A stretch of 60,803 nt of DNA from Verrucomicrobiota bacterium (GTDB taxonomy: Bacteria > Verrucomicrobiota > Verrucomicrobiia > Limisphaerales > JACRJZ01), in contig JACRJZ010000049.1 in the NCBI GenBank assembly GCA_016219875.1, positions 1 to 60,803 of the forward strand. The letters run 5' to 3'. Within the stretch, counting starts at the first letter, position 1. Each line of letters opens with the position of its first letter. Shown here piece by piece: positions 26,628-35,247 of this stretch. Made by a program: the position numbers and the translations under genes. The notes below the pieces were generated by a model, which was not told the origin of the DNA, did not search any database, and saw nothing but the letters and a program-made list of their open reading frames with translations.

Positions 26628-26689
26628 GTAGCAGCCGAAGTGACGAGGCTCAGCCTTCACGACAATCAGAGCCTCCCGTCGGCTGCTAC
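26628..26689. repeat. Family A inverted-repeat element
   Basis: 62 bp with ends GTAGCAGCCGA and its complement; the inner arms CGAGGCTCAG and CAGAGCCTCC also pair. It begins 34 bp after the stop codon of the 25275 gene. Other members are at 35279, 38232, 48534 and 50445. Each is preceded by a sequence like GATTTCAAAACTC or TTTCAGAACCC. Confidence 0.85.
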
Positions 26690-26774
26690 GGAAAGCGCAG
26701 TTGAGTGTCGTCGGAATCGCTCAGCAGTTTGGAGAGCATCTGGTCCGAGGCTGTTTCCTGCCGCTGTCCCAGGC

Positions 26775-26900
26775 CAGGAGCGTTTCCTGCGCGCGCTGGA
26801 GCGGTTCAGAATCCAAGCCACGCTCCGCCGCGAAAAAGGCGGCGAGATCGAAGCCGCGTGCGGCCAATTGCGCCTGCGCGCCGAGCGCGAGCTGCTGCGA
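26775..26900 (+). pseudogene. rlmN: Fragment of the RlmN 3' end
   Basis: A ~40-codon stretch reads GQERFLRALERFRIQATLRR, then EKGGEIEAACGQLRL. This is the conserved C-terminus of RlmN, the radical SAM enzyme that methylates adenine 2503 of 23S rRNA and tRNA. The family ends with an invariant Arg, a Gly-(Asp/Glu)-(Asp/Ile)-x-Ala-Ala-Cys-Gly-Gln-Leu segment, whose Cys is part of the reaction. No radical SAM core is present upstream; instead, a repeat element stands there. It is therefore a scrap left by deletion or by repeat-mediated rearrangement. The functional gene, if any, lies elsewhere. Confidence 0.7.
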
Positions 26901-26910
26901 CAAGCTGAGC

Positions 26911-26947
26911 CGAAAGAAAAGGGGGGACGCGAGAAGCGCGTCCCCCC
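26911..26947 (-). terminator. Rho-independent terminator of the HYR giant gene
   Basis: On the minus strand a GC-rich stem with 11-bp arms (GGGGGGACGCG and complement, 26921-26947) and a 5-nt loop is followed by TTTTCTTTC (26911-26920). It lies 27 bp beyond the stop codon of the 26974 gene. This is one of the few classic stem-plus-U-tract signals in the window. Confidence 0.85.
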
Positions 26948-26973
26948 GTCGCGGAAGGAACGTAGGAAGCGGC

Positions 26974-29900
26974 CTACTTGAGTTGGATCCAGACGGAGTG
27001 CTCGCTGCCGTCGGACAGAATGGCGATCAGTTCCCAGATGCCCACGCTCAGGCCGGTGGCCTGCGTGTCCAGGTTGAACAGCCACTGACCGTCCGCATAC
27101 CGGAATGCGTTGCCGGTCGTGGCGTTGCCTTGGGGAGCCACATCGATCGGCTCCTCCTCGGTGGTTTCGTTGGTGTGTTTCACGGCCTGCAATCGGTGGA
27201 CGCCGGCCATCACCGGTGCGCCGTTGCACGAGGCGGTGAACTTCACGGGAATAGTGCTCTTCAGTTTGAAGGTCCGCACGGGATTCGCGTAACCGCCGCC
27301 GGTCGCGTCGGCACCGCCGATCGGCGACAGGAAGCCGACGAAGCTCAGTGATGGGCGAGTCACGGTGAAGAAGCACTGCGCGGTGTTGCCGCTCGCGTCG
27401 GTCGCCGTACACGTCACCGTGGTCACACCCACGGGGAAGCCGGAGCCTGAACTCGGCGAGCAGGTGATCGTCGGCGCGGGAGCGCAGTTGTCGGTGGCCG
27501 TGGCTGCGAACGTGACCGGAGTCGTCAAGTCGGGGCTGGCAGGAAGAGTGATGTTCGCCGGGCAGACGATCGCCGGCGTCTCTTTGTCCTCGACCGTGAC
27601 GGTTTGAGTGGCCGTGACGGCGTTGCCGCTGGTGTCGGTCACTGTCCAGGTGACGGTGGTGGTGCCTAGCGGGAAGGTCGCCGGTGCGTTGTTGGCCACC
27701 GTGGCGACACCGCAGTTGTCGGCGGTGGCCGGGGTGCCAAGGTTGACACCGCTGGCGGAACTCTGTCCGACGTCGGTGTTCACGGTGATCGCCGCCGGAG
27801 CGGTGATGGTCGGGTTCTCCGCATCGTTGACGGTTACGGTCTGGCTGGCCGTGGCGGTGTTGCCGGCGTTGTCCGTCGCCGTCCAAGTCACGACGGTGAC
27901 GCCTCTCTCAAAGACGGCTGGTGCATTGTTGGCCACGCTGGCAGCGCCGCAATTGTCAGAGGCTGTCGGGTTGCCCAACGCCACGTTGCTGGCCTCGCAC
28001 TTGCCAAGGTCAGTGTTCACGACCACAGCCGGCGGAGCGGTGAGGGTGGGCGGTTGGTTGTCTTTGACCGTGACAGTTTGAGTGGCCGTGGCGGAGTTGC
28101 CGCTGGTATCGGTCACGGTCCAGGTCACAGTGGTCGTGCCCACCGGGAAGGTCGCGGGGGCGTTGTTGGCCACGGTGGCGACACCGCAGTTGTCGGCGGT
28201 GGCCGGGGTGCCAAGGTTGACGCCGCTGGCGGAACTCTGTCCGGCATCGGCGTTCATGGTGATCGCCGCCGGAGCGGTGATGGTCGGTTTTTCGGAGTCC
28301 ACTACGGTGACCGTCTGCGTGGCGGTGGCGGTGTTGCCGCTGGTGTCAGTGACTGTCCAAGTGACGATGGTGACGCCCTTCGGGAACACCGCGGGCGCAT
28401 CATTGACCACACTCGCCACGCCACAGTTGTCGCGAACTTCCGGAGTGCCGAGGTTCACACCGCTGGCCGAGCAAAGCCCTTGGGCGACCTGGATGGGTGC
28501 CGGGGACTGCGGTGGTGCGGTGAACGCAGGTTTCTCCGCGTCACGCACTGTGACCGTCTGGGTGATGGTGCTGACGTTGCCGCTGGTGTCAGTCACCGTC
28601 CAGGTGACCACGGTCGTGCCGAACGGGAAAGTGGCCGGGGCGTCGCTGGTGACACTGGCGATCCCAGAGTTGTCGGAGGTCACAGGAGGAGTGAGTCCCG
28701 CGCCGGAGCCATTCTGTCCGGGATCGGTGTTCACGATCACGTCCGCCGGGGCAACGATGGTCGGAGGTTCCGTGTCGTTCACTGTGACGATCTGCATGGC
28801 GGTCGCTGTATTGCCACTCGTGTCGGTCACCGTCCACGTCACCGTGGTGGAGCCTTGCGGGAACTGGGCAGGCGCATTGTTGGCCACGCCGGCCACCCCA
28901 CAGTTGTCGGCCGTGGTTGGGATACCCAATACCACACCGCTGGCGTAACTCGTCCCAGCATCAGTGCTCACCTCCACGTTCGCTGGAGCGGCGATGGTCG
29001 GTTTCTCACCATCGTTCACGGTGATCGTCTGGGTGGCGCTCGCCGTGTTGCCGGCTGTGTCCGTCACTGTCCAAGTGACCATCGTCGCGCCTTTCTGGAA
29101 CACGGTCGGCGCATTGTTGACCACGCTGCTCACGCGGCAGTTATCGTCCGTGACTGGGCTGCCCAAGACCATGCCACTGGCGTGGCATTGCCCAGCGTCG
29201 GTGTTCACCGTCAGAGCGGCGGGCGGAGTGACGGTCGGGGCCTGGGTGTCTTGCTCGATTGTCAGTGTGGTCTCACACGACGCGGTTTGAGCCCCGTCGC
29301 TCACTTCGATGGTCAGGAGGTGCGCTCCAGATGTGAAGAGAAGGGCCTCGAAAGTCACCACTTGATTGGCCGCGGGCGATGCGGTCGTTTGAGTGCTCAG
29401 CACGGTGGGGGTCCCCAACACGGTTTCCTTCAACGTGACTGTCAGCGTGCCGGCGTCGGGATCGGTCACCGTGGCTTGGACTTGGACCGGGGAGCCGGCC
29501 GTGCCCGCACAGTTGACGACCGTCGCCTGCGGGCATGAAATCGTCGGTGCGTGATTCGGCACCAGTCCCTTTTGTCGGCCGGTGTGTTGAGCATTCTGCT
29601 TGAACATCGGCCAGGGGGCGTCGGCCAGACCCACTGCGCCGTCCGTCTGGACCGCGTGGACCCAGCCCTTGTTCTCGTCGCCGCGACCCGTGCCGAAGTA
29701 AATGATGCCCTCGGGCGTAATCACCGGAGCCGACTGGTTGATGGGTCCTTTGGCCTTGAACTTCCACTTCTGCTGCCCGGTCGCCGCATCCAGGGCATAG
29801 AGGTAACGGTCACCTGCCCCGATGTAGAGCGTCCCATCGGCGGCGAGCAGGGGAGACGACGAGGTTCCCCCGCCCATGACAAAGCGCCAACGCTCTGCCC

Positions 29901-31398
29901 CGGTCTGTCCGTTGAGAGCGTACACCGTTCCCGGTGAGGACGCGAAATACACGGTGTTGTCGGTGGCCACCACAGGCGATGCATAAATCGCATTCCCTTC
30001 AGAAGCAGGCGCGGGGGCAAATTGCCATCGTCGAGTGCCGCTATTCCCATCGAAGGCGTAGAACCTGCCGTAGCAGTCCCCCACGTACACGGTGCCGTCA
30101 GTTCCAATCGCTGGAGACGAAAAGGCATGTATGCCCAGCGGGTACGACCACGCCATGGTCCAGTCGCTGCTTCGCAACGCGACAAACCGGTGACTCCAAC
30201 TGCCAGCAAAATAGACCAGTCCGTTTGCGCCTGCTGCCGGACTCGAGTTAACACCCCCCGACCGAGCATCGTCGATGAAGTCCGACAACGCCGCCTGGTT
30301 CCAAGTCTGCGGATCACTGGAAGCCAGCTTGTTGAAATGGGCGGTCGGGTTGCCGCTGGCGAAATACATCGAACCGTCAATCCCGAGCGTTGGGCAAGTC
30401 CACATGGACCGGCCGACGGGCCGACTGGAAACGAGCGCGCTCAAGTCGGAACCTTGGGCAAATGCCAGCAGGTTCTGGCTGTTCCAAGTGGCAATGTAAA
30501 CCGTGCCGTCGTCGCCAACGGTCGGCGAACTGTAAACCGGGCCGCCGGTGTTGAATTGCCCCCGCAGTTGAAAGCTTGGTCCGCCGGCAAATGCGTAGAA
30601 CTTCCCGTCCGCCGACCCGACGTAAACTGTGCCATCGAGGCCGAGGGCCGGAGAAGAGGTGATTTCTTCACCAGTGCCATAGAAGCCAAGGTCTCGGTTG
30701 ATTGGCGGCGGTGGCGGCGGCATGACCATCACCTCTTGGACTTCCGCCGCCGTGAGTGCGCGGCTGTAGATACGAACTTCGTCCACCACGCCTGGCAGGC
30801 CACCAACGCGGGTCGCTGAGTAGTTCCCACTCACGCCGCCGTCGTAATGCCCCATACCCGACCAAAAGAGCGTGCCATTGATGTAGAGTTCGAAGGAGTT
30901 GTTGTCGTGGGCAACGACCGCCACGTGGAGAAGGCCGCCACGCCAATCGCCAACGGGCACGAGGTGAGCGTACTGGGGATTAAGCCCGTTGCGGTTGGCG
31001 AAGATGTTCACCTCTAACATCTCGTGCAACACCGGAACGGTCGGAAACCAGTAATACGCGAGCTGGATGTTGCCGCATTGCAGGATGGGATTACCAGGGT
31101 TGAGGGTCTGGTTGAACGACAGCCACTGAGCAACCGTGAAGTCCCTCATGCCGGACACCGTGGGCGTGACACCCAGGTAGTCGCCGTCGCCGTCGAGGAC
31201 GCAGGCGCTATTCGGAGTGCCGGAGCGGTCAGGACAGAGTGCTGTGTTCCCGTTTGCCGCGACGCTCCGGGTCGCGGCGCTCACATCTTCGAAGCTTCCG
31301 CTGAACGGGAGGTAGAGTTGAAGATTGTCGTTGATGCCCGCGACCACTGTTGCCGCGAGAGCCGTTGTGGCCAGGACCGAGGATAGAATTGCTCGCAT
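26974..31398 (-). CDS. Secreted LamG-PQQ-HYR-PxKF multidomain protein
   Basis: The product is 1474 aa. A signal peptide (~1-20) is followed by a LamG-type lectin domain (~25-225), with the closing motif VDEVRIYSRALTAAEV. Next is a PQQ/quinoprotein-like beta-propeller (~240-610, repeated SSPALGLDGTVYVGSADGK units), a PKD-like spacer, eight HYR domains (~712-1365; pattern VTWTVTDTSGNTATATQTVTV), and a C-terminal PxKF-like domain with STIPVKFTASCNG. It is probably a large surface or extracellular binding protein. DNA of the HYR units is highly similar, especially units 5 and 7, showing recent duplication. A terminator lies just downstream. Confidence 0.85.
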   Translation of the reverse strand: MRAILSSVLATTALAATVVAGINDNLQLYLPFSGSFEDVSAATRSVAANGNTALCPDRSGTPNSACVLDGDGDYLGVTPTVSGMRDFTVAQWLSFNQTLNPGNPILQCGNIQLAYYWFPTVPVLHEMLEVNIFANRNGLNPQYAHLVPVGDWRGGLLHVAVVAHDNNSFELYINGTLFWSGMGHYDGGVSGNYSATRVGGLPGVVDEVRIYSRALTAAEVQEVMVMPPPPPPINRDLGFYGTGEEITSSPALGLDGTVYVGSADGKFYAFAGGPSFQLRGQFNTGGPVYSSPTVGDDGTVYIATWNSQNLLAFAQGSDLSALVSSRPVGRSMWTCPTLGIDGSMYFASGNPTAHFNKLASSDPQTWNQAALSDFIDDARSGGVNSSPAAGANGLVYFAGSWSHRFVALRSSDWTMAWSYPLGIHAFSSPAIGTDGTVYVGDCYGRFYAFDGNSGTRRWQFAPAPASEGNAIYASPVVATDNTVYFASSPGTVYALNGQTGAERWRFVMGGGTSSSPLLAADGTLYIGAGDRYLYALDAATGQQKWKFKAKGPINQSAPVITPEGIIYFGTGRGDENKGWVHAVQTDGAVGLADAPWPMFKQNAQHTGRQKGLVPNHAPTISCPQATVVNCAGTAGSPVQVQATVTDPDAGTLTVTLKETVLGTPTVLSTQTTASPAANQVVTFEALLFTSGAHLLTIEVSDGAQTASCETTLTIEQDTQAPTVTPPAALTVNTDAGQCHASGMVLGSPVTDDNCRVSSVVNNAPTVFQKGATMVTWTVTDTAGNTASATQTITVNDGEKPTIAAPANVEVSTDAGTSYASGVVLGIPTTADNCGVAGVANNAPAQFPQGSTTVTWTVTDTSGNTATAMQIVTVNDTEPPTIVAPADVIVNTDPGQNGSGAGLTPPVTSDNSGIASVTSDAPATFPFGTTVVTWTVTDTSGNVSTITQTVTVRDAEKPAFTAPPQSPAPIQVAQGLCSASGVNLGTPEVRDNCGVASVVNDAPAVFPKGVTIVTWTVTDTSGNTATATQTVTVVDSEKPTITAPAAITMNADAGQSSASGVNLGTPATADNCGVATVANNAPATFPVGTTTVTWTVTDTSGNSATATQTVTVKDNQPPTLTAPPAVVVNTDLGKCEASNVALGNPTASDNCGAASVANNAPAVFERGVTVVTWTATDNAGNTATASQTVTVNDAENPTITAPAAITVNTDVGQSSASGVNLGTPATADNCGVATVANNAPATFPLGTTTVTWTVTDTSGNAVTATQTVTVEDKETPAIVCPANITLPASPDLTTPVTFAATATDNCAPAPTITCSPSSGSGFPVGVTTVTCTATDASGNTAQCFFTVTRPSLSFVGFLSPIGGADATGGGYANPVRTFKLKSTIPVKFTASCNGAPVMAGVHRLQAVKHTNETTEEEPIDVAPQGNATTGNAFRYADGQWLFNLDTQATGLSVGIWELIAILSDGSEHSVWIQLK

Positions 31399-31721
31399 AG
31401 ATAGATAGTTGTAGTTGAACCCGATAGCTGAACCCGAATTCCTGCCGCCAAAAAAAACGATTGCCCGGCAGGGCTTCTGGACTGCTGGGCGATAGTAGTT
31501 GCGCTCTTGGATCAGGCAAGGATTTGTTTGGCCTGGCAGGATACCAATCTTCTTATCCGGGTTTCCCCGATGACGTATGGGATTTAGGTGTTGCGGATCG
31601 AGCGAACTGAGGAAGTCTTTGTCAGCCCGAATCCTTGCGAACTTGGGGCAAGCCCCTACTAGGCTGTTGCCTAGAGCGTGTTTTTACTTTTGCAGTGTAT
31701 CTTCGGTGGATGAGACGCTCC
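31399..31721. other. Intergenic region with two adjacent hairpins
   Basis: The gap separates two minus-strand genes. It holds two tandem stem-loops, GGGGCAAGCCCC (31645-31656) and CTAGGCTGTTGCCTAG (31659-31674). A T-run follows on the + strand at 31680-31685, so the pair would suit a + transcript better than the minus gene ending at 31722. A CGATGACGTATGG motif at ~31568-31580 has a palindromic TGACGTA-like centre and could be an operator for the downstream giant gene. No ORF is convincing. Confidence 0.4.
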
Positions 31722-32612
31722 TCAGGGACATACGAGCCGGAAGAACCGGTTCGTCCTGCCGCTGCTTTGCCGCACGGACTTCGTCGTGCCGTCGTCCTCA
31801 GGCGAGGTGGGAACAGGCGTCCACTGGATCGGTTCCCGGAGGTCAGTGGCTTGGTAGAGTTGGCCGGGAGCGGCGCTGGGCCAGCGCACCACCACGTTGG
31901 TCCCCGCGGCAACGGCATCCATCCGCGGCGGCACTGGAGCGGAGCCGCGCACGACGGCGTGGCCCCGCAGCACGCCGAAGTCGGCGTTGGTCGCGTTCAG
32001 CGGCGTCGAGAACGGAAGGTCGAGCCTGACGTGGATGACCCCGTTGCTGACCAGGATGGAGCCGGGAACATTGGTGGCCGCGTTTCCGTCCATCGTGGAG
32101 AGATCGACGTTGCTGCTGCACGGGAAACTGCCGGCGATGAGCGAGCAGAGCGCGCCGGAGATGCGGTATTCCGTGGTGCCGCTGGCGCGGCAAGGCACGT
32201 TGGTCAGCACGAACTGGCCGTTCGCGACGGGAGCTGGCGCGTTCGTCGGGCCGGGTTGAGCGTGGTACAAACGGAGATTGCGCGCGATGGCGGTGATCTT
32301 CCCGATGAAGAAGCCCCAGTCCAGCACGAGGCTGTAGTCCGCCGTCGCCTGGAGATCGAAGTCGCGCAGCGCGACGTGCGCCGGAGCCAGGTCGTCATCC
32401 AACCCCAGCACGAGCGTGCCGCGCAGAGGATGCGTTTCCTCGTCGCACCGTTGGGCCAACGGAGCCGGGTTGACGCACAACTGGACCCGCAGCGTCGAGG
32501 CATTGGTATCGACTGGGACGGCCACCTGGAAGGCCTGTCCTGTCGCGGCGAAGCCGGCGAAGAACAGACCGACGGCAAATCCCAGCACGAGCACATTCAT
32601 GATCCGACGCAT
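31722..32612 (-). CDS. Secreted protein of unknown function
   Basis: The product is 296 aa with a signal peptide (RIMNVLVLGFAVGLFFAGFAATGQA). The mature part is beta-rich with many Thr, Asn, Val and Pro, and six or seven Cys (CVNP, QRCDEE, NVPCRASG, ALCSL, FPCSS), possibly in disulfides. The last ~70 residues (NVVVRWPSAAPGQLYQATDL and RFFRLVCP) resemble the short C-terminal domain that ends many verrucomicrobial secreted proteins, which match fibronectin-like results summaries. No enzyme motif is seen. It lies 324 bp upstream of the HYR giant on the same strand. Confidence 0.55.
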   Translation of the reverse strand: MRRIMNVLVLGFAVGLFFAGFAATGQAFQVAVPVDTNASTLRVQLCVNPAPLAQRCDEETHPLRGTLVLGLDDDLAPAHVALRDFDLQATADYSLVLDWGFFIGKITAIARNLRLYHAQPGPTNAPAPVANGQFVLTNVPCRASGTTEYRISGALCSLIAGSFPCSSNVDLSTMDGNAATNVPGSILVSNGVIHVRLDLPFSTPLNATNADFGVLRGHAVVRGSAPVPPRMDAVAAGTNVVVRWPSAAPGQLYQATDLREPIQWTPVPTSPEDDGTTKSVRQSSGRTNRFFRLVCP

Positions 32613-32721
32613 TTGACTTCCTGGTGGAATCGACGGGAGAACAGCTATCCGTGCCTTCGAAGCCCGTCAAGGCGATACCGGGGCCAAGCATGGACTTGGG
32701 TGGAATCGGGCACCACCGTCG

Positions 32722-33300
32722 ATGTGGATAGAGAACGGATTGCTCCGTCGCCCCCCACCCAAACCGGACAGGCGGTTCTCCCGCATCCGGCTTTCCAGTT
32801 CGTGGTCGCCGATGGACGGGCTCAGGCACTCGACTCAGGGCTTTCAGAAGAGTCGCACCAGCCGCGTAGGCTTGCGCCCCGCTTCCCTGTCCCCCTTCGC
32901 TCCACGGTCGTTACCCGTTTCTTCGCTCCTACGAGGACTCTGACCCCGACCGGCCCTTTCGCCACCGGCCGTGGTTCCCTGATTCACGTCCCTTGGACTT
33001 CCCAACATTCCCTCTCCAACCCTCTGCGGTTCTCGACCAGACGCGATCCACTCCCTCAACGCTGGCCGCACTATTTTGTTCGGGCTTCGCCTTTCGCTAG
33101 CAGGCTCGCCAGAACCGCCGACCGAATCGAGTTCACCTTGTCCCCCCACGGGGGACCTTGTTACGGACTGTTCGTTCACATTCAGTTGCTTCCCACCCGG
33201 GGGTATGGCCCCGGCGCAGTTACTTTCTGTTACTGGCCTTACAGTGTCGGCTAGGTCAGGGACTTGCACCCTGCTGTCCAAGTGCGCTCTCAGGCGCACT
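32722..33300 (-). mobile_element. ORF-less group IIC-like intron
   Basis: The minus strand begins at 33300 with GTGCG, the group II 5' consensus. It is followed by CAGGGTGCAAGTCCCTGAC and GTAACAGAAAGTAAC, a pattern seen in domain I of class C introns such as the Oceanobacillus intron. At 32762-32796 it has a domain V hairpin (AAAGCCGGATGCGG, loop GAGA, then ACCGCCTGTCCGGTTT) with the AGC triad and a 2-nt bulge. A domain VI hairpin follows, with GACGGAGCAATCCGTT, ending near CTATCCAC at ~32722. About 580 nt leave no room for a reverse transcriptase. The 5' exon is a stem-loop (GCAGACATTCCTGTCTGC), the site type class C introns favour. Confidence 0.75.
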
Positions 33301-33301
33301 A

Positions 33302-33440
33302 GCGCAGACATTCCTGTCTGCCGTAGCGCCGGTCTTCCAACCGGCGAGCGTTGGAAGAGGCCAGCCGGCCGGCAGGTTCACGGTCTGGCCGACTGCAAGT
33401 CGGCGCTACGGCAGGTTGAAAACCTGCGCTACGCGATGCG
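33302..33440. repeat. Family E inverted repeat next to the intron
   Basis: A composite of short palindromes: CGCAGACATTCCTGTCTGCCG at 33302-33322, the CCGGTCTTCCAACCGG stem, and right-hand units CGACTGCAAGTCGGCG and CAGGTTGAAAACCTGC that end in CGCTACG. A second member is at 38501-38612. The group II intron boundary lies at its left end. The remaining bases up to 33519 hold a sequence CTTGAATCAGCCCTG, also found at 40153-40167, and no gene. Confidence 0.8.
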
Positions 33441-33519
33441 CCGGGCGGGAGCTTGAATCAGCCCTGCAAACGCAAAGAGAGTTGTCGGAAGCCGCCCGCG
33501 CGCGTAGCCTCCGGCCCCG

Positions 33520-35244
33520 ATGAAAGCCTTTCTCTCGTTCGCGGCTTTGACCTGGCTGAGTTCGCTCTCCCTGGCGGCGGAGGCCGACTTGATCCTGCAT
33601 CACGGCAAGATCGTGACGGTGGACAAGGCGTTCTCCATCCGCGAAGCGATGGCCCTCGCGGGCAACCGCATCCTGGCGGTGGGCGCGAACGACGAGGTCC
33701 TGAAACTCAAAGGCCCACGCACCGTCACCCGCCACCTGTCGGGGCGAATGGTGCTGCCGGGCTTGATGGACTCGCACGCGCATCCGATCGCCGCGGCGAT
33801 GACGGAGTTCGATCATCCCATTCCGCAAATGGAGACGATCCAAGACGTGCTTGACTACATCCGCAGCCGAACTCAGGCCCTCCCGGAGGGCGACTGGATC
33901 GTCGTGCAGCAGGTCTTCATCACCCGCTTGCGCGAGCAACGCTACCCGTCGCGCATGGAACTCGACCGTGTGGCCCCGCGGCATCCCGTCATGTTCCGCA
34001 CTGGCCCGGACGCATCGCTCAATAGCCTGGCCCTGAAGCGGAGCGGCATTGACCGGGACTTCAAAGTCACCGACGGCGGCTCCGGGTTTGTGGAGAAAGA
34101 TTCAAAGTCCGGCGAGCCGACGGGCCTGCTCCGCAACTGCACACGCTTCGTGAAGGTGCAACCGTCGGGCCGACGGCCCACCGACGCCGACCGCGCGCAA
34201 CGCCTGGTCCAACTGTTCCGCGACTACAACGCCGCTGGCCTCACCAGCGTAGGCGACCGCGATGCGTCGGTGGCCGACCTGGAGCTTTACCGAAAGCTGC
34301 GCGCTGCCGGCCAGTTGACGGTGCGGGTGAGCGCGTCCCAGCACATCGACACGCTGGGGCCGATGGAGGAGATCCAGGCCCGCATCCGGCGCGTCGCCGA
34401 AGACCCGCTGTTCAAGGAGCGCGACGATTTCTTCCGCATCATCGGCATCAAGACTTACCTCGATGGCGGCATGTTGACGGGCAGCGCCTACTTGCGCGAG
34501 CCGTGGGGCGTGAGCGACATCTACGCGATCACCGACCCAGCCTATCGCGGCGTGCTCTTCATCCCGCACGAGCGGCTTCTGCCCATCGTGCGCACGGCCG
34601 TCGAGTCGGGGCTGCAATTCACCGCGCACTCCGTCGGCGACGGCGCGGTCCATGCGCTGCTGGACGTGTACGAGGAGATTGCCCGCACGACGCCCGTCCG
34701 GCCGACACGCCCCTGCATCTCCCACGCGAACTTCATGAGCCGCGACGCCGTGGACAAGCTGCCGCGCCTCGGCGTGAGCGTCGATATCCAGCCGGCGTGG
34801 CTCTACCTCGACACGCGCACGCTGAGAAAGCACTTCGGCGACGGGCGGCTGCGCTGGTTCCAGCCGCTGCGCAGCATCTTTGAAACGGGCGGTGTGGCGG
34901 GCGGCGGTTCGGACCACATGCAGAAGATCGGTTCGTTGCGCTCGGTGAATCCCTACAGTCCGTTCCTCGGCATGGCCACCGCCATCACGCGCCGGGCCAA
35001 GTGGCAAGACGGCCCGCTGCATCCCGAAGAGGCGCTCACCCGCCAGCAGGCCATCCGCTTCTACACCATGAACAATGCCTGGCTGCTTTTCTGCGACGAC
35101 CGGCTCGGCTCGCTGGAGCCGGGGAAGATGGCGGACTTCATCGTGCTCGACACGGATTTGCTGACCTGCGCCGTGGAAGCCATCGCACGCACGCAGGTGG
35201 ATGAAACCTACCTCGACGGCAAGCCGGTGTTCAGCCGGCCCTGA
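33520..35244 (+). CDS. Amidohydrolase (YtcJ-like)
   Basis: The product is 574 aa with a signal peptide (MKAFLSFAALTWLSSLSLA), so it is exported. The beta-sandwich-flanked TIM barrel shows metal-binding SHAHP (~residue 85), YLDGGMLTGSAYL, FTAHSVGDGAVHALL, CISHANFM, GGGSDHMQ and the family-end LEPGKMADFIVLD. This fits the amidohydrolase 3 group of metal-dependent hydrolases acting on N-acyl or related bonds. The substrate is unknown. The gene stands alone; a pseudopilin gene begins directly downstream. Confidence 0.85.
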   Translation: MKAFLSFAALTWLSSLSLAAEADLILHHGKIVTVDKAFSIREAMALAGNRILAVGANDEVLKLKGPRTVTRHLSGRMVLPGLMDSHAHPIAAAMTEFDHPIPQMETIQDVLDYIRSRTQALPEGDWIVVQQVFITRLREQRYPSRMELDRVAPRHPVMFRTGPDASLNSLALKRSGIDRDFKVTDGGSGFVEKDSKSGEPTGLLRNCTRFVKVQPSGRRPTDADRAQRLVQLFRDYNAAGLTSVGDRDASVADLELYRKLRAAGQLTVRVSASQHIDTLGPMEEIQARIRRVAEDPLFKERDDFFRIIGIKTYLDGGMLTGSAYLREPWGVSDIYAITDPAYRGVLFIPHERLLPIVRTAVESGLQFTAHSVGDGAVHALLDVYEEIARTTPVRPTRPCISHANFMSRDAVDKLPRLGVSVDIQPAWLYLDTRTLRKHFGDGRLRWFQPLRSIFETGGVAGGGSDHMQKIGSLRSVNPYSPFLGMATAITRRAKWQDGPLHPEEALTRQQAIRFYTMNNAWLLFCDDRLGSLEPGKMADFIVLDTDLLTCAVEAIARTQVDETYLDGKPVFSRP

Positions 35245-35247
35245 GTT

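Larger units (their letters stand above)
32613..33519. other. 907-bp gap without protein genes
   Basis: The gap is explained by the group II intron (32722-33300) and the family E repeat (33302-33440). The 109 bp next to the 31722 gene (32613-32721) should contain its promoter but show no clear elements. Open frames on both strands here have no homology or coding bias that I recognise. Confidence 0.6.

Noticed and set aside
27600..29300. Regular direct repeats considered as a CRISPR array
   Set aside because: The period is about 240 bp, in frame, and encodes HYR domains; there are no short repeats with unique spacers and no cas genes.
28054..29538. Long + strand open frame of 494 codons opposite the HYR array
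   Set aside because: It is the antisense of a repetitive, high-GC coding region; its translation is low-complexity Gly/Arg/His and has no fold signal, whereas the minus-strand frame has clear domains, a signal peptide and a terminator.
32844..33311. 155-codon minus-strand frame overlapping the group II intron
   Set aside because: It reads through the ribozyme core, has no reverse transcriptase or maturase motif, and its composition follows the RNA structure.
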